NCBI GenBank assembly: GCA_025210265.1
Contig: JAOASD010000023.1
Coordinates: 310,001-374,000, forward strand
Direction of reading: 5' to 3'
Source of the DNA: Pelagimonas sp.
Lineage (GTDB): Bacteria > Pseudomonadota > Alphaproteobacteria > Rhodobacterales > Rhodobacteraceae
Length of the DNA stretch: 64,000 bases
In this document: in pieces, positions 27,646 through 37,029 of the stretch
Numbering within the stretch: the stretch's first letter is position 1
Layout: each line of letters begins with the position of its first letter
Position numbers and translations under genes: made by a program
The notes under the pieces: model-generated
What the model was told of the DNA's origin: nothing
Database searches by the model: none
Seen by the model: the letters and a program-made list of their open reading frames with translations, nothing else

Positions 27646-28158
27646 TCAGGCGTTTGCCGGAGCCGGACCCTCTGCCACAGCGGCTTGCTGCTGGCGGCGG
27701 GCGATTTCGTTGCGATACAGCGCCAGGAAATCAATCGTGTCCAGGTTCAGCGGCATGAAACCACCGTCACGGGTCACATCCGACACGATGCGGCGCACAA
27801 ACGGGAACAGCATCCGCGGGCATTCGATCAGCAGGAAGGGGTGCAGCTGGTCTTCGGGGATGTTTTCGATGTGGAACACGCCGACATAATCCAGTTCCAG
27901 CAGGAACAGGTGATCATCGGGGTTTGCCTTGGATTTGGCATCCACTTTCAGCTTCAGCAGCACTTCGAACTGGTGGTCGGCTGTGCGTTTCTTTGCGTCC
28001 AGATTGACCTGCACCTGCACATCGGGCTGAACTTCGCCGGATACACCTTTTTGCGCCAGGATGTTTTCAAAGGACAGGTCGCGCACGAACTGCGCCAGGA
28101 CATTCATTTTCGGGGGCTGGGGGGCCGCGTCAGCCGCACCGTTTTCCGTGTCAGTCAT
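27646..28158 (-). CDS. secB: Protein-export chaperone SecB
   Basis: Cytosolic tetrameric chaperone that keeps preproteins unfolded and hands them to SecA. The 170-residue protein has the SecB core (KMNVLAQFVRDLSFENILAQKG, in outline; HLFLLELDYVGVFHIENIPEDQLHPFLLIECPRMLFPFVR region with the ILxIxxP-type surface), a somewhat long acidic N-terminus and an Ala/Gln-rich tail. Convergent with dnaQ; it lies downstream of fxsA on the same strand with a 61-bp gap. Confidence 0.95.
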   Translation of the reverse strand: MTDTENGAADAAPQPPKMNVLAQFVRDLSFENILAQKGVSGEVQPDVQVQVNLDAKKRTADHQFEVLLKLKVDAKSKANPDDHLFLLELDYVGVFHIENIPEDQLHPFLLIECPRMLFPFVRRIVSDVTRDGGFMPLNLDTIDFLALYRNEIARRQQQAAVAEGPAPANA

Positions 28159-28219
28159 AAACCGAACTCCGCTGGATCAAATATGTTCTGGCACGGCATA
28201 GCAGGGGCTGCGCCTTTGC

Positions 28220-28744
28220 TCAATGCTTGGTCCAGCCAGAGCCGGGATGATTGGGGGACTTCCCCTGCGGCAGTTCGGTGAATTCGCCTTCGATCACGTC
28301 ATCTGGGGCTGGTTCGGTATTGGCTGGACGGTCAGGGGAAAACGGATCACCACCGGGAAAGCCCGCGCCCGGCTGTGGCCCCATCTGGAACTGCGCCACG
28401 GTCACGCGTTTTTTGGCATAGGCCAGAACTGCCGCGCGCACGGGCGGCAGCAGCAGCGAAAAGCCAACCGCATCGGTGAAAAAACCGGGTGTCAGCAGCA
28501 GCGCACCGGCCAGCAGGATCATCGCCCCATGGGCCAGCGGCTCGCTGGGATCGTCCAGACGTTCGAAACTGTTACGCAGATTTCCCAGCGCCATACGCCC
28601 CTGGGCCCGCATCATCGAGGTGCCGATAATCGCCGTCAGGATCACGATTGCGAGGGTCGGCCAAAGCCCGATCAACCCGCCAACCTGGATAAACAGGGCG
28701 ATTTCGATGATCGGAACCGCAATAAAGGCCACAAAGAGCCACAT
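28220..28744 (-). CDS. fxsA: FxsA family membrane protein
   Basis: A 174-residue cytoplasmic-membrane protein beginning MWLFVAFIAVPIIEIALFIQVGG, the FxsA signature, with the ILTAIIGTSMMRAQG segment and a third and fourth hydrophobic stretch (AMILLAGALLLTPGFFTDAVGF). In E. coli FxsA relieves phage T7 exclusion by the F plasmid; its normal role is not established. The C-terminal 50 residues are proline-rich and low in complexity. ATG 28744 has GGAG upstream. It is divergent from the Tim44-like gene. Confidence 0.9.
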   Translation of the reverse strand: MWLFVAFIAVPIIEIALFIQVGGLIGLWPTLAIVILTAIIGTSMMRAQGRMALGNLRNSFERLDDPSEPLAHGAMILLAGALLLTPGFFTDAVGFSLLLPPVRAAVLAYAKKRVTVAQFQMGPQPGAGFPGGDPFSPDRPANTEPAPDDVIEGEFTELPQGKSPNHPGSGWTKH

Positions 28745-28847
28745 GGGGAAACTCCTATTCCTGTCCGGCAGGTGGACTTGCCTGCGCACCTCACCTACAT
28801 AGGAAGCCAAGAACAAAATTGCCATCCACCCCCAGAAAGAGGTGCAG

Positions 28848-29504
28848 ATGAACACCCCTCTCATTGAAATCCTGGTCCTTGCCGGTATTGCCGTTTTCCT
28901 CGTTCTGCGTCTGCGCAACGTGTTGGGCACGCGCGAAGGGTTCGAGAAACCGCCAATGCCCGCCGCCGCGCCTGCGCGTGAACGCCGGGATTTCGAGGTC
29001 ATCGAAGGTGGCCCCGATCTGGACATCACCGATCACGTCCCCGAGGACAGCGCCGCCGCCAAGGCCCTGAGCGCGATGAAACGCGCCGAGCCCAGCTTTG
29101 GCGTTTCTGATTTTCTGTCCGGTGCGCGGGGCGCTTATGAAATGATCCTGATGGGGTTTGAGCGTGGTGAAATCGCGGATCTGCGCCCCTTTCTTGATGA
29201 TGATGTGTATGAGACCTTCGAAACCGTGGTGCAGCAGCGTCAGGAACAGGGTCTGGTGATCGAGGCCGAATTTATCGGCGTGCGCGAACTGACCCTAAGC
29301 GATGCGACCTTTGACGACACCACCGGCCGCGCCGAAGTGACCGTCAAATATGTGGCCGAGCTGACCTCGGTCGTCAAAGACGCCGAAGGCCAGGTTCTGG
29401 AGGGCTCTGCCACCGCGGTGAAGCGCCAGAAAGACACCTGGACCTTTGCCCGCAACATGGGCAGCGATGACCCGAACTGGCAGTTGGTCGCAACGGACGA
29501 ATGA
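28848..29504 (+). CDS. Tim44-like domain membrane-anchored protein
   Basis: A 218-residue protein with an N-terminal transmembrane anchor (MNTPLIEILVLAGIAVFLVL) and a C-terminal Tim44-like domain (about 85-215; FLSGARGAYEMILMGFERGE...LRPFLDDDVYETF). It is similar in arrangement to the TimA/Tim44 proteins of alphaproteobacteria, proposed relatives of the mitochondrial import-motor subunit. Its place between fxsA/secB and mltA/smr suggests an envelope or export role (inference). ATG 28848 is preferred over a GTG two codons earlier. The stop overlaps mltA by four bases. Confidence 0.88.
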   Translation: MNTPLIEILVLAGIAVFLVLRLRNVLGTREGFEKPPMPAAAPARERRDFEVIEGGPDLDITDHVPEDSAAAKALSAMKRAEPSFGVSDFLSGARGAYEMILMGFERGEIADLRPFLDDDVYETFETVVQQRQEQGLVIEAEFIGVRELTLSDATFDDTTGRAEVTVKYVAELTSVVKDAEGQVLEGSATAVKRQKDTWTFARNMGSDDPNWQLVATDE

Positions 29505-30544
29505 AAAGACTGATCGTTGCCGCGCTTTGTCTCATATCTGCCATGACTGGCCCGGCATTGGCACAGCATGAGCCCCGCTATCAGATCCTCTCTTTTGAGG
29601 ATCTTGAGGGCTGGGCTGATGACAGCCACGATCACGCGCTTTCCGTTTTTCTGAACACCTGTCGGGACTTTGACGGCCCCGACTGGAGCGCCCTGTGCAA
29701 GGTTGCGCGCGATACCAAGGACGCCCGACAGTTCTTTGAGCTGTTCTTTCGTCCGATCCAGATCACGGAACCGGGCAAAGAGGCGCTGTTCACCGGCTAT
29801 TTCGAGCCCGAGCTGAACGGATCGCCCTTTCCCACCACGCGCTATCGCTTTCCGGTCTACAAAATGCCGCCCGAGGCGCGCAAAAACCGGCCCTGGCTGT
29901 CGCGCCGCCAGATCCTGACCAGCGGTGTGATGGATGGGCGCGGGCTGGAAATCGCCTGGGTCGATGACCCGGTCGAACTGTTCTTTCTGCAGGTACAGGG
30001 GTCGGGCCGCATCCGTTTCGAAGATGGCCGGATGATCCGTGTTGGTTATCGTGGTGCGAACGGGCATCCCTATCGTTCCATCGGGCAGGAACTGATCCGC
30101 CGGGGCGTTTATAAATCCCATCAGGTGTCGGCGCAGGTGATCCAGAACTGGGTGCGCCGCAATCCGATTGATGGGCAGGAATTGCTGTATCACAATGATT
30201 CCTACGTGTTTTTCCGCGAAGTGAGCGAGGTTCCTTCGGACAAGGGGCCGCTGGGGGCGATGAACCGGTCGATTACGGCGATGCGGTCAATCGCGGTGGA
30301 CCCGGCCTTTACCCCGCTGGGCGCGCCGGTCTGGGTGGAAAAGGATGGCAAAGCGCCGCTGCGTCGGTTGATGATCGCGCAGGACACTGGATCAGCGATC
30401 AAAGGTGCGCAGCGTGCGGATGTGTTCATTGGTACCGGTGACGCCGCAGGCCGCGAAGCCGGCCGCATGAAAGACCCCGGCCGCATGGTCGTGTTGATGC
30501 CGATCCAGCGCGCCTATGCGTTGTTGCCGGAAGCGGTGAAATGA
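29501..30544 (+). CDS. mltA: Membrane-bound lytic murein transglycosylase A
   Basis: Cleaves peptidoglycan glycan strands to 1,6-anhydromuropeptides. The 347-residue protein has a Sec signal peptide (MKRLIVAALCLISAMTGPALA|Q) without a lipobox, unlike the E. coli lipoprotein form. It then has the MltA domain (TGYFEPELNGS, YFQVQGS-like FFLQVQGSGRIRF) and the C-terminal 3D domain with the catalytic Asp region (AQDTGSAIKGAQRADVFIGTG). It starts inside the end of the Tim44-like gene and its stop overlaps the smr gene, so the three are coupled. Confidence 0.94.
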   Translation: MKRLIVAALCLISAMTGPALAQHEPRYQILSFEDLEGWADDSHDHALSVFLNTCRDFDGPDWSALCKVARDTKDARQFFELFFRPIQITEPGKEALFTGYFEPELNGSPFPTTRYRFPVYKMPPEARKNRPWLSRRQILTSGVMDGRGLEIAWVDDPVELFFLQVQGSGRIRFEDGRMIRVGYRGANGHPYRSIGQELIRRGVYKSHQVSAQVIQNWVRRNPIDGQELLYHNDSYVFFREVSEVPSDKGPLGAMNRSITAMRSIAVDPAFTPLGAPVWVEKDGKAPLRRLMIAQDTGSAIKGAQRADVFIGTGDAAGREAGRMKDPGRMVVLMPIQRAYALLPEAVK

Positions 30545-31140
30545 CCCGACGGCGCGTTCGCCCGGAGGAAATGGAGCTATGGCAACAGGTGGCGCAAAGC
30601 GCGGATCCTTTGCCGGGCCGCCCCATGCCCAAAGAGCGCCCCGAGGCCCGCATCGCGCAACCCAAAGAGCCCGCGCAGGAACCGCCCACCCCCTCTGCGC
30701 TGCGGGAGTTCCGCATGGGCGAGCGCGCCGCGCCGAAAACCCAGACCCATTTCTTTCCAAAAACCACGTCGGAGCGGATCAAATCCGATCCTCTCAACAT
30801 GGATGCCAAGGCGTTTTCCCGCCTGAAACGCGGCAAGCTGGTGCCCGAGGCACGGATCGACCTGCATGGTATGACGCTGGATCAGGCGCATCCTGCCCTG
30901 TCTCGCTTTGTCATGATGTCCCATGCGCGGGGGATACGGCTGGTTCTGGTGATCACCGGTAAGGGATCGCGCGAAGACCCCTATGACCCGATGCCCCATC
31001 GCCGAGGCGTTCTGAAACGCCAGGTGCCGATGTGGCTACGTCAGCCGCCTTTGGCGCAGGTTGTGCTGCAAACTGCCGAGGCGCATATCCGCCATGGCGG
31101 CAGCGGCGCCTATTACGTCTATCTGCGCCGCGACCGGTAA
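30541..31140 (+). CDS. Smr (MutS2 C-terminal) domain protein
   Basis: A 199-residue protein with a Pro/Glu/Arg-rich, probably disordered N-terminal half and a C-terminal Smr domain (about 100-198): LHGMTLDQAH, LVLVITGKGSR and the final GGSGAYYVYLRR strand. Stand-alone Smr domains are nucleic-acid nicking nucleases or ribosome-associated factors (SmrB cleaves mRNA at collided ribosomes). The LDxH-type motif is replaced by DLHG here, which is common in the family. It is translationally coupled to mltA. The exact role is not known. Confidence 0.9.
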   Translation: MTRRRVRPEEMELWQQVAQSADPLPGRPMPKERPEARIAQPKEPAQEPPTPSALREFRMGERAAPKTQTHFFPKTTSERIKSDPLNMDAKAFSRLKRGKLVPEARIDLHGMTLDQAHPALSRFVMMSHARGIRLVLVITGKGSREDPYDPMPHRRGVLKRQVPMWLRQPPLAQVVLQTAEAHIRHGGSGAYYVYLRRDR

Positions 31141-31154
31141 GTTGTGACGGTTGA

Positions 31155-31895
31155 TCAGGCGGCAGGCGCCAGCGCCGCGGTCACATAATTCACCGACAGA
31201 TCTCGGTCCGAGATCGACCAGCGCCAGCTGACCGGGTTGAACACGTAGCCCTTGCGGTCCACTGGCTCCAGACCCGCATTGCGCATCAGATCATACAGCT
31301 CATCCGGGGTGATGAACTTGTTCCATTCATGGGTGCCTTTGGGCAGCCAGCGCATGACGTATTCTGCCCCGACAATCGCCACTGCGAAACTCTTGGGATT
31401 GCGGTTGATGGTGGAACACAGATGCAGGCCGCCGGGTTTCAGCAATTGGCGGCAGGCGGTCAGATAGGCCAGCGGGTCGGCCACATGCTCGACCACTTCC
31501 ATATTCAGCACCACATCGAACCGCTCGCCCGAGGCGGCGACATCTTCGGCGGTGGTGTGGCGGTAGTCGATATTCAGGCCGGACTGTTCCGCATGGGTTT
31601 GCGCCACGGGGATATTGCCGCCTGCGGCATCCACCCCGACAATCTCGGCCCCCAGCCGCGCCATGGGTTCGCAAAGCAACCCGCCGCCGCAGCCAATGTC
31701 GATGATTTTCAGCCCGGCAAAAGGCAGCGGGCTGGTCAGGTCGCGGTCATATTCAGCGGCGATCTGTTCGGTGATATAATCCAGCCGCACAGGATTCATC
31801 ATGTGCAGGGGCTTGAACTTGCCGTTCGGATCCCACCACTCTGCCGCCATCGCCTCGAATTTGGCGACTTCGGACGGATCGACTGTAACGCTCAT
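31155..31895 (-). CDS. ubiG: Ubiquinone biosynthesis O-methyltransferase
   Basis: Carries out both O-methylations in ubiquinone synthesis using SAM. The 246-residue protein has the UbiG N-terminus [31 protein letters not shown], in outline, SAM-binding motif [19 protein letters not shown], motif [12 protein letters not shown] and motif [18 protein letters not shown] used ATG 31895 (MSVTVDP), preceded by GGGGAAAG, over an ATG four codons upstream. It converges with the smr gene and diverges from the proline iminopeptidase gene. Confidence 0.95.
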   Translation of the reverse strand: MSVTVDPSEVAKFEAMAAEWWDPNGKFKPLHMMNPVRLDYITEQIAAEYDRDLTSPLPFAGLKIIDIGCGGGLLCEPMARLGAEIVGVDAAGGNIPVAQTHAEQSGLNIDYRHTTAEDVAASGERFDVVLNMEVVEHVADPLAYLTACRQLLKPGGLHLCSTINRNPKSFAVAIVGAEYVMRWLPKGTHEWNKFITPDELYDLMRNAGLEPVDRKGYVFNPVSWRWSISDRDLSVNYVTAALAPAA

Positions 31896-31942
31896 GACTT
31901 TCCCCATGGTCTTTGCGGTGCATCACACAATATAGAGGGGTC

Positions 31943-32926
31943 ATGGACAAATTCCCGGCCCAAAAGCGCGCAGTGCATTATCTTTATCCTATGATCGACC
32001 CCTACGATCAGCGCCGTCTGCCGGTGGGCGACGGGCATGTGCTTTATGTCGAACAATGCGGCAATCCGAAAGGTATCCCAGTCATTGTTTTGCATGGCGG
32101 TCCAGGCGGGGGCTGCAGCCCGACCATGCGGCGCTATTTTGACCCCGATATTTATCGCATCATCCTGTTTGATCAGCGCGGCTGTGGTCTGTCGCGCCCT
32201 CATGCGGCGGTCAGCAACAACACGACCTGGCATCTGGTGGCGGATATCGAGAAAATCCGCGAAACGCTGGGCATTGATCAGTTTATCGTGTTTGGCGGCA
32301 GCTGGGGGGCCACCCTGTCGCTGATCTACGCGCTCAGCCACCCTGACCGTGTGCGCCATCTGGTGCTGCGTGGTGTGTTCCTGATGACCCAGTCCGAACT
32401 GGACTGGTTCTATGGCGGCGGTGCCGGGGAATTTTGGCCCGAAACATGGGCGCGTTTCCGGGATATGATCCCGGTCGAGGAACAGGGTGACCTGATCACC
32501 GCCTATCATCAGCGTTTGTTTAGCGGGCAGCATATGGTCGAAACCCGGTATGGGCAGGCCTGGTCTGCCTGGGAAAATGCCCTTGCCTCGGTCGAATCCA
32601 CCGGTTTTGGTGGCGAGGCCCCCGGCGATTACGCCCGCGCCTTTGCCCGGCTTGAAAACCACTATTTCATCAATGGCGGTTTCCTGGAGCAGGATGGCTG
32701 GATCCTAAAGAATATCGACCGCATTGCGCATATTCCCGGCGACATTGTGCAGGGACGGTACGATATGATCTGCCCGCCGCGCTCGGCCTGGGAACTGGCG
32801 CGCGCCTGGCCTGCCAGCCAGCTGCACATGGTGCGCAATGCCGGTCATGCTCTGTCTGAACCGGGCATCACCAGCGAATTGGTGCGGATCATGAATCGTA
32901 TCGGTCTGCGGGCCAGGTCGGCCTAA
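31943..32926 (+). CDS. pip: Prolyl aminopeptidase (proline iminopeptidase)
   Basis: Removes N-terminal proline from peptides. The 327-residue alpha/beta hydrolase of family S33 has the oxyanion-hole HGGPGGGCSP, the DQRGCGLSRPH motif, nucleophile Ser in GGSWGATLSL, and catalytic Asp and His in GRYDMICPP and NAGHALSEPG. ATG 31943 (MDKFPAQKRAVHYLYP) follows GAGGGG and matches the family length; an upstream in-frame ATG is less likely. Single gene; the 136 bp after it precede an ABC transporter operon. Confidence 0.94.
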   Translation: MDKFPAQKRAVHYLYPMIDPYDQRRLPVGDGHVLYVEQCGNPKGIPVIVLHGGPGGGCSPTMRRYFDPDIYRIILFDQRGCGLSRPHAAVSNNTTWHLVADIEKIRETLGIDQFIVFGGSWGATLSLIYALSHPDRVRHLVLRGVFLMTQSELDWFYGGGAGEFWPETWARFRDMIPVEEQGDLITAYHQRLFSGQHMVETRYGQAWSAWENALASVESTGFGGEAPGDYARAFARLENHYFINGGFLEQDGWILKNIDRIAHIPGDIVQGRYDMICPPRSAWELARAWPASQLHMVRNAGHALSEPGITSELVRIMNRIGLRARSA

Positions 32927-33062
32927 ATCGGCGATAGGTCCACAAATCCCGCATTTGTATAGCCAGTTTACAGAGTCTTGTATCTGACCTCTGTCAAGGC
33001 TTTACAGGTCGTTTTCTGCCGTTAACCTGTTCCATAAGCGACAACAAAAAACGACAGGGTAC

Positions 33063-34058
33063 GTGAACTCAGTTCTCTCTATCATATTGCAACGCCTCGC
33101 TTTGGGCGTTCTGACGCTTTTCATCGTGTCCATCGTGATCTTCACCGCAGTGAATATGCTGCCCGGAGACTTTGCCCAGGCCATCCTTGGTCAGGGCGCG
33201 ACACCAGAAGCCGTCGAAGCCATCCGCAAAGACCTGGGATTGGATCAGCCGCCGTTGACGCGCTATCTGTCCTGGCTTGCCGGTGCCGTACAAGGGGATC
33301 TGGGCAACAGCTTTGCCCAGGCCAATTTCGCAAGTTTCGTGGGTGAAAGCAGCGGGGTGCGCACCACGGTCGCGCAGCAGATCGCGCCGCGTTTCGCCAA
33401 TACCATGTTCCTCGCCGGGGTGACGGCCGCCATTGCAGTGCCTTTTGCGGTGCTTTTGGGGGTTCTGGCTGCGCTGTACCGAAATTCGGTCTTTGACAAG
33501 GCGGCAAATATTTCGACGCTGACGTCGATCTCCAGCCCGGAATTCTTTCTGGCCTATGTGCTGATCCTGTTCCTGGCTGTGCTGAACCCGCTGCTGCCAT
33601 CCCTGTCCAATATCTATGAGGGCATGGGCCTGTCCGAGCGTCTGGCCAAGACCCTGCTGCCCGCGTTGACCCTGACGCTGGTGGTGACCGCCCATATGAT
33701 GCGCATGACACGCGCGGCGATCATCAACCTGCTGGCCTCGCCCTATATCGAGATGGCCCGGCTGAAAGGCGTCAAACCCATGCGGGTGATCGTCAAACAC
33801 GCGCTGCCCAACGCGCTGGCGCCGATCATCAACGTGATCGCGCTGAACCTTGCCTATCTGATCACCGGTGTGGTCGTGGTCGAGGTGGTGTTTGTCTATC
33901 CCGGCATCGGCCAGCTGTTCGTCGACAGCGTGAAGATCCGCGATATTCCGGTTGTTCAGGCCTGCTGCCTGATCTTTGCCGGGGCCTATATCCTGTTGAA
34001 CCTGACGGCTGACATCCTGTCCATCGTCTCCAACCCGCGTCTGAGGCATCCGAAATGA
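33063..34058 (+). CDS. Peptide-type ABC transporter permease, DppB/OppB family
   Basis: A 331-residue inner-membrane permease with six predicted transmembrane segments, the N-terminal VLSIILQRLALGVLTLFIVSIVIF helix, GLDQPPLTRYLSWLAGAVQGDLG, and the cytoplasmic EAA loop ARLKGVKPMRVIVKHALPNALAPI that contacts the ATPase. This is the first gene of a four-gene importer. The start is GTG with AGGG upstream. Substrates of the family include oligopeptides, nickel, glutathione and sugars; this one cannot be assigned. The stop overlaps the next permease (ATGA). Confidence 0.93.
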   Translation: MNSVLSIILQRLALGVLTLFIVSIVIFTAVNMLPGDFAQAILGQGATPEAVEAIRKDLGLDQPPLTRYLSWLAGAVQGDLGNSFAQANFASFVGESSGVRTTVAQQIAPRFANTMFLAGVTAAIAVPFAVLLGVLAALYRNSVFDKAANISTLTSISSPEFFLAYVLILFLAVLNPLLPSLSNIYEGMGLSERLAKTLLPALTLTLVVTAHMMRMTRAAIINLLASPYIEMARLKGVKPMRVIVKHALPNALAPIINVIALNLAYLITGVVVVEVVFVYPGIGQLFVDSVKIRDIPVVQACCLIFAGAYILLNLTADILSIVSNPRLRHPK

Positions 34059-35257
34059 GTGGTACGCTGACTTTTGCGCTCGCTCTGGCGGGCATCATTG
34101 GGCTGGGCTGGGTGTTCCGCTTTGCCGGGCAACAGATCACCGGGAACAAACCATTTTTCCGCGATATGCCCTTTGCCGTGGCCTTTGGCTATGTGCTGGG
34201 CGTGGCTGTGGTGCTGTTCGCGGTCTGGTATTACTTTCAGCCGACCCTGACCGAGGCAGGTATCGCAAATGCCGGGGTCATGTTCTTTCGCTGGGCGGTT
34301 CAGGGTTTCCTGATCGCGGCGATTGCGGCCTGGGTCTTTCGCCTTTTGGGGCGGACTGTCGGCACCGCCGGATCGCGCAAGCTGTTCCGCAAAATGCCGC
34401 TGACCGCAGCCTTTGGCATCATGGTGATCGGGTTCTATACGATTATCGCGGTGTTTGCCGGCGTGATCGCGCCCTATGGCCAGGAAGAAGTGTTCAACCA
34501 GGTGAACGCGCTGCCCGGCGGCAACCCCGCAACCGGAGGCAACCCGGATCACATCCTTGGTACCGATCAGATCGGGCGCGACCTGCTGTCCCGCCTGATC
34601 TATGGCGCGCAGAACACCGTCGGCATTGCCTTTGCCACGACACTTCTGGCGTTTTTCCTGGGTGGGACGCTGGGCTTTTTGGCGGCCACCCTGCGCGGCT
34701 GGCTCGATCAGGTTCTGTCGCGCGGCGTTGACGTGTTGATGGCGATCCCCTCGCTGATCTTTGCCCTGCTGCTGATGACCATCGCCAGCGCCTGGGCGGG
34801 CTCAGAAAAATGGCTGCTGACCGTTTACATGGTGCTGATCATCGCGGTGATCGACAGCACGCGGGTGTTTCGACTGGCCCGCGCGGTTGGTATGAACATC
34901 GTGGTCATGGACTATATCGAAGCCGCAAAACTGCGCGGCGAAGGCCTGTCCTACCTGATTTTCCGCGAAATCCTGCCCAATGCCACCGCGCCGCTCCTGG
35001 CCGAGTTCGGGCTGCGTTTCTGCTTTGTGTTCCTGACCATCGCTTCGCTCAGCTTCCTTGGGGTGGGCATCCAGCCGCCGCTGGCGGATTGGGGCACGAT
35101 GGTGCGCGACCTGTCGCAATTCATCAACTTTGCCGCCTTCAGCCCGTTGACCGCGGCGCTGCCTCTGATGGCCGCTGGCGCGATCGCGCTGCTGACCGTC
35201 GCGGTGAACTTTGTGGTCGACTGGATCCTGCATCAAAGCTCGGGGTTGAAAGAATGA
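34055..35257 (+). CDS. Peptide-type ABC transporter permease, DppC/OppC family, with extra N-terminal segments
   Basis: A 400-residue permease, about 100 residues longer than the usual DppC. The C-terminal 290 residues are standard: HILGTDQIGRDLLSRLIYGAQ, and the EAA loop DYIEAAKLRGEGLSYLIFREILPNATAPLL, in outline. The extra N-terminal part (about 1-105) has roughly three hydrophobic segments. Residues 34-45 (FFRDMPFAVAFG) resemble residues 110-121 (LFRKMPLTAAFG), the usual N-terminal entry of the family. This suggests an internal duplication of the first helix. It is coupled by four-base overlaps to both neighbours. Confidence 0.92.
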   Translation: MSGTLTFALALAGIIGLGWVFRFAGQQITGNKPFFRDMPFAVAFGYVLGVAVVLFAVWYYFQPTLTEAGIANAGVMFFRWAVQGFLIAAIAAWVFRLLGRTVGTAGSRKLFRKMPLTAAFGIMVIGFYTIIAVFAGVIAPYGQEEVFNQVNALPGGNPATGGNPDHILGTDQIGRDLLSRLIYGAQNTVGIAFATTLLAFFLGGTLGFLAATLRGWLDQVLSRGVDVLMAIPSLIFALLLMTIASAWAGSEKWLLTVYMVLIIAVIDSTRVFRLARAVGMNIVVMDYIEAAKLRGEGLSYLIFREILPNATAPLLAEFGLRFCFVFLTIASLSFLGVGIQPPLADWGTMVRDLSQFINFAAFSPLTAALPLMAAGAIALLTVAVNFVVDWILHQSSGLKE

Positions 35258-36933
35258 GTAGTTTGGAAAACACGAGCAACCCGGACAGTGACCTGCTGGT
35301 CGAGATGCGCGGCATCTATATGGATGGCCGCACCGACGAAACCTGGAACCCGATCATCAAAGGCGTGGACCTGACCCTGAACAAGGGCGAGGTGCTGGGC
35401 CTGATCGGGGAAAGCGGGGCCGGGAAATCCACCCTTGGCCTTGCCGCCATGGGCTTCACCCGCGACGGCGTGCGGATTTCTCAGGGCTCGGTCATGTTTG
35501 ACGGCATCGACCTGCTCTCTGCCAGCGCCGAGCAAAAGCGCCAGCTGCTGGGCAAGCGCATCGCCTATGTGGCGCAATCCGCCGCGGCCAGCTTTAACCC
35601 GGCGCATCGCCTGATCGACCAGCATAGCGAGGCGCCGATCACCCATGGCGTGATGTCCAAGGCCGACAGTGAACAGGACGGGATGGAGCTGTATCGCAAG
35701 CTGCGCCTGCCCAATCCCGATGAGATCGGGTTCCGCTATCCGCATCAGGTGTCAGGCGGGCAGCTGCAGCGCGCGATGACCGCCATGGCTATGGCCTGTC
35801 GCCCGGATCTGATCATCTTTGACGAACCGACCACGGCGTTGGACGTGACCACGCAGATCGAAGTGCTCGCCTCGATCCGCGAGATTGTCGAGGAGTTCAA
35901 CACCGCCGCGATCTACATCACCCATGACCTTGCGGTTGTGGCGCAGATGGCCGACCGGATCAAAGTGCTGCTGAAAGGGGACGAGGTCGAAGAGGCCGAG
36001 ACCCGCGAAATGCTGTCCAATCCACAGCAGGATTACACCAAAAGCCTGTGGGCCGTGCGCGAATTTCAGCGCCCGCAACAGCCTGCTGTTGCGGTGGACG
36101 CGGTACCGGTTGTCTCGGTCCAGAATGTCACTGCCGCCTATGGCAAGGTTGATGTGCTGAAAGACGTGACCTTTGACATGCACGAAGGGCGCACGGTCGC
36201 CGTGGTGGGCGAATCCGGGTCGGGCAAATCGACCACGGCGCGCTGTATCACCGGGCTTTTGCCGCCCCGCATCGGCCAGATCGAGTTCGACGGCCAACCG
36301 ATGCCGCTGGATTACCGCAAGCGCAACAAAGAACAGCTGCGCCAGGTTCAGATGATCTATCAGATGGCCGATACCGCGTTGAATCCACGCAAGAAAATCG
36401 GCGAAATCATTGGTCGTCCGGTGGAATTCTACATGGGGCTGAAGGGGCGCGAAAAACGCCGCCGCGTCGAAGAGCTGATGGACCAGATCGAACTGCCCGC
36501 AGCGCAGTATTTCGACAGGCTGCCCTCGGAACTCTCCGGCGGTCAGAAACAGCGGATCGGCATTGCGCGGGCGCTGGCGGCCGAACCCCGGTTCATCATC
36601 TGTGACGAGGTCACAAGCGCGCTGGACCAGCTGGTCGCCGAGGGCATTCTGCGCCTGCTGGCGCGGCTGCAGGACGATCTTAAGCTGACATACATGTTTA
36701 TCACCCACGATCTGGCCACGGTGAAATCCATCGCGGATGAGGTTGTGGTGATGAAAGACGGGCGCGTGGTCGAACAAGGGCCCAAGACCGACATGTTCCA
36801 GCCGCCACATCACCCCTATACCGATCTGTTGCTGTCCTCGGTGCCTGAGATGGACCCGGACTGGCTTAGCAACCTGTTGGAACAGCGCGGCGTGGACAAT
36901 ATCGGCGACGCCGCCGTGGGCAAGATGACTTAG
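35254..36933 (+). CDS. Dual-domain ABC transporter ATPase (DppD-DppF fusion type)
   Basis: A 559-residue cytoplasmic ATPase with two complete nucleotide-binding domains. The first has Walker A GESGAGKST, signature VSGGQLQRAMTAMAM and Walker B LIIFDEPTTALD. The second has GESGSGKSTTARC, LSGGQKQRIGIARAL and FIICDEVTSALDQL, with Val in place of the usual Pro after DE. Each is followed by the oligopeptide-transporter C-terminal extension (the second ends HHPYTDLLLSSVPEMDP). It would power the two permeases upstream. ATG 35254 overlaps the permease stop; the much longer open frame upstream is rejected. Confidence 0.94.
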   Translation: MSSLENTSNPDSDLLVEMRGIYMDGRTDETWNPIIKGVDLTLNKGEVLGLIGESGAGKSTLGLAAMGFTRDGVRISQGSVMFDGIDLLSASAEQKRQLLGKRIAYVAQSAAASFNPAHRLIDQHSEAPITHGVMSKADSEQDGMELYRKLRLPNPDEIGFRYPHQVSGGQLQRAMTAMAMACRPDLIIFDEPTTALDVTTQIEVLASIREIVEEFNTAAIYITHDLAVVAQMADRIKVLLKGDEVEEAETREMLSNPQQDYTKSLWAVREFQRPQQPAVAVDAVPVVSVQNVTAAYGKVDVLKDVTFDMHEGRTVAVVGESGSGKSTTARCITGLLPPRIGQIEFDGQPMPLDYRKRNKEQLRQVQMIYQMADTALNPRKKIGEIIGRPVEFYMGLKGREKRRRVEELMDQIELPAAQYFDRLPSELSGGQKQRIGIARALAAEPRFIICDEVTSALDQLVAEGILRLLARLQDDLKLTYMFITHDLATVKSIADEVVVMKDGRVVEQGPKTDMFQPPHHPYTDLLLSSVPEMDPDWLSNLLEQRGVDNIGDAAVGKMT

Positions 36934-37029
36934 CGATAACTTAGATTTGCGCAGGCCGATCACAGGTTTGCGCGTATCATTCAAAACGAATCGCTCGACA
37001 CAGGGCGAGACATGATCAGGGAGAAGAAG

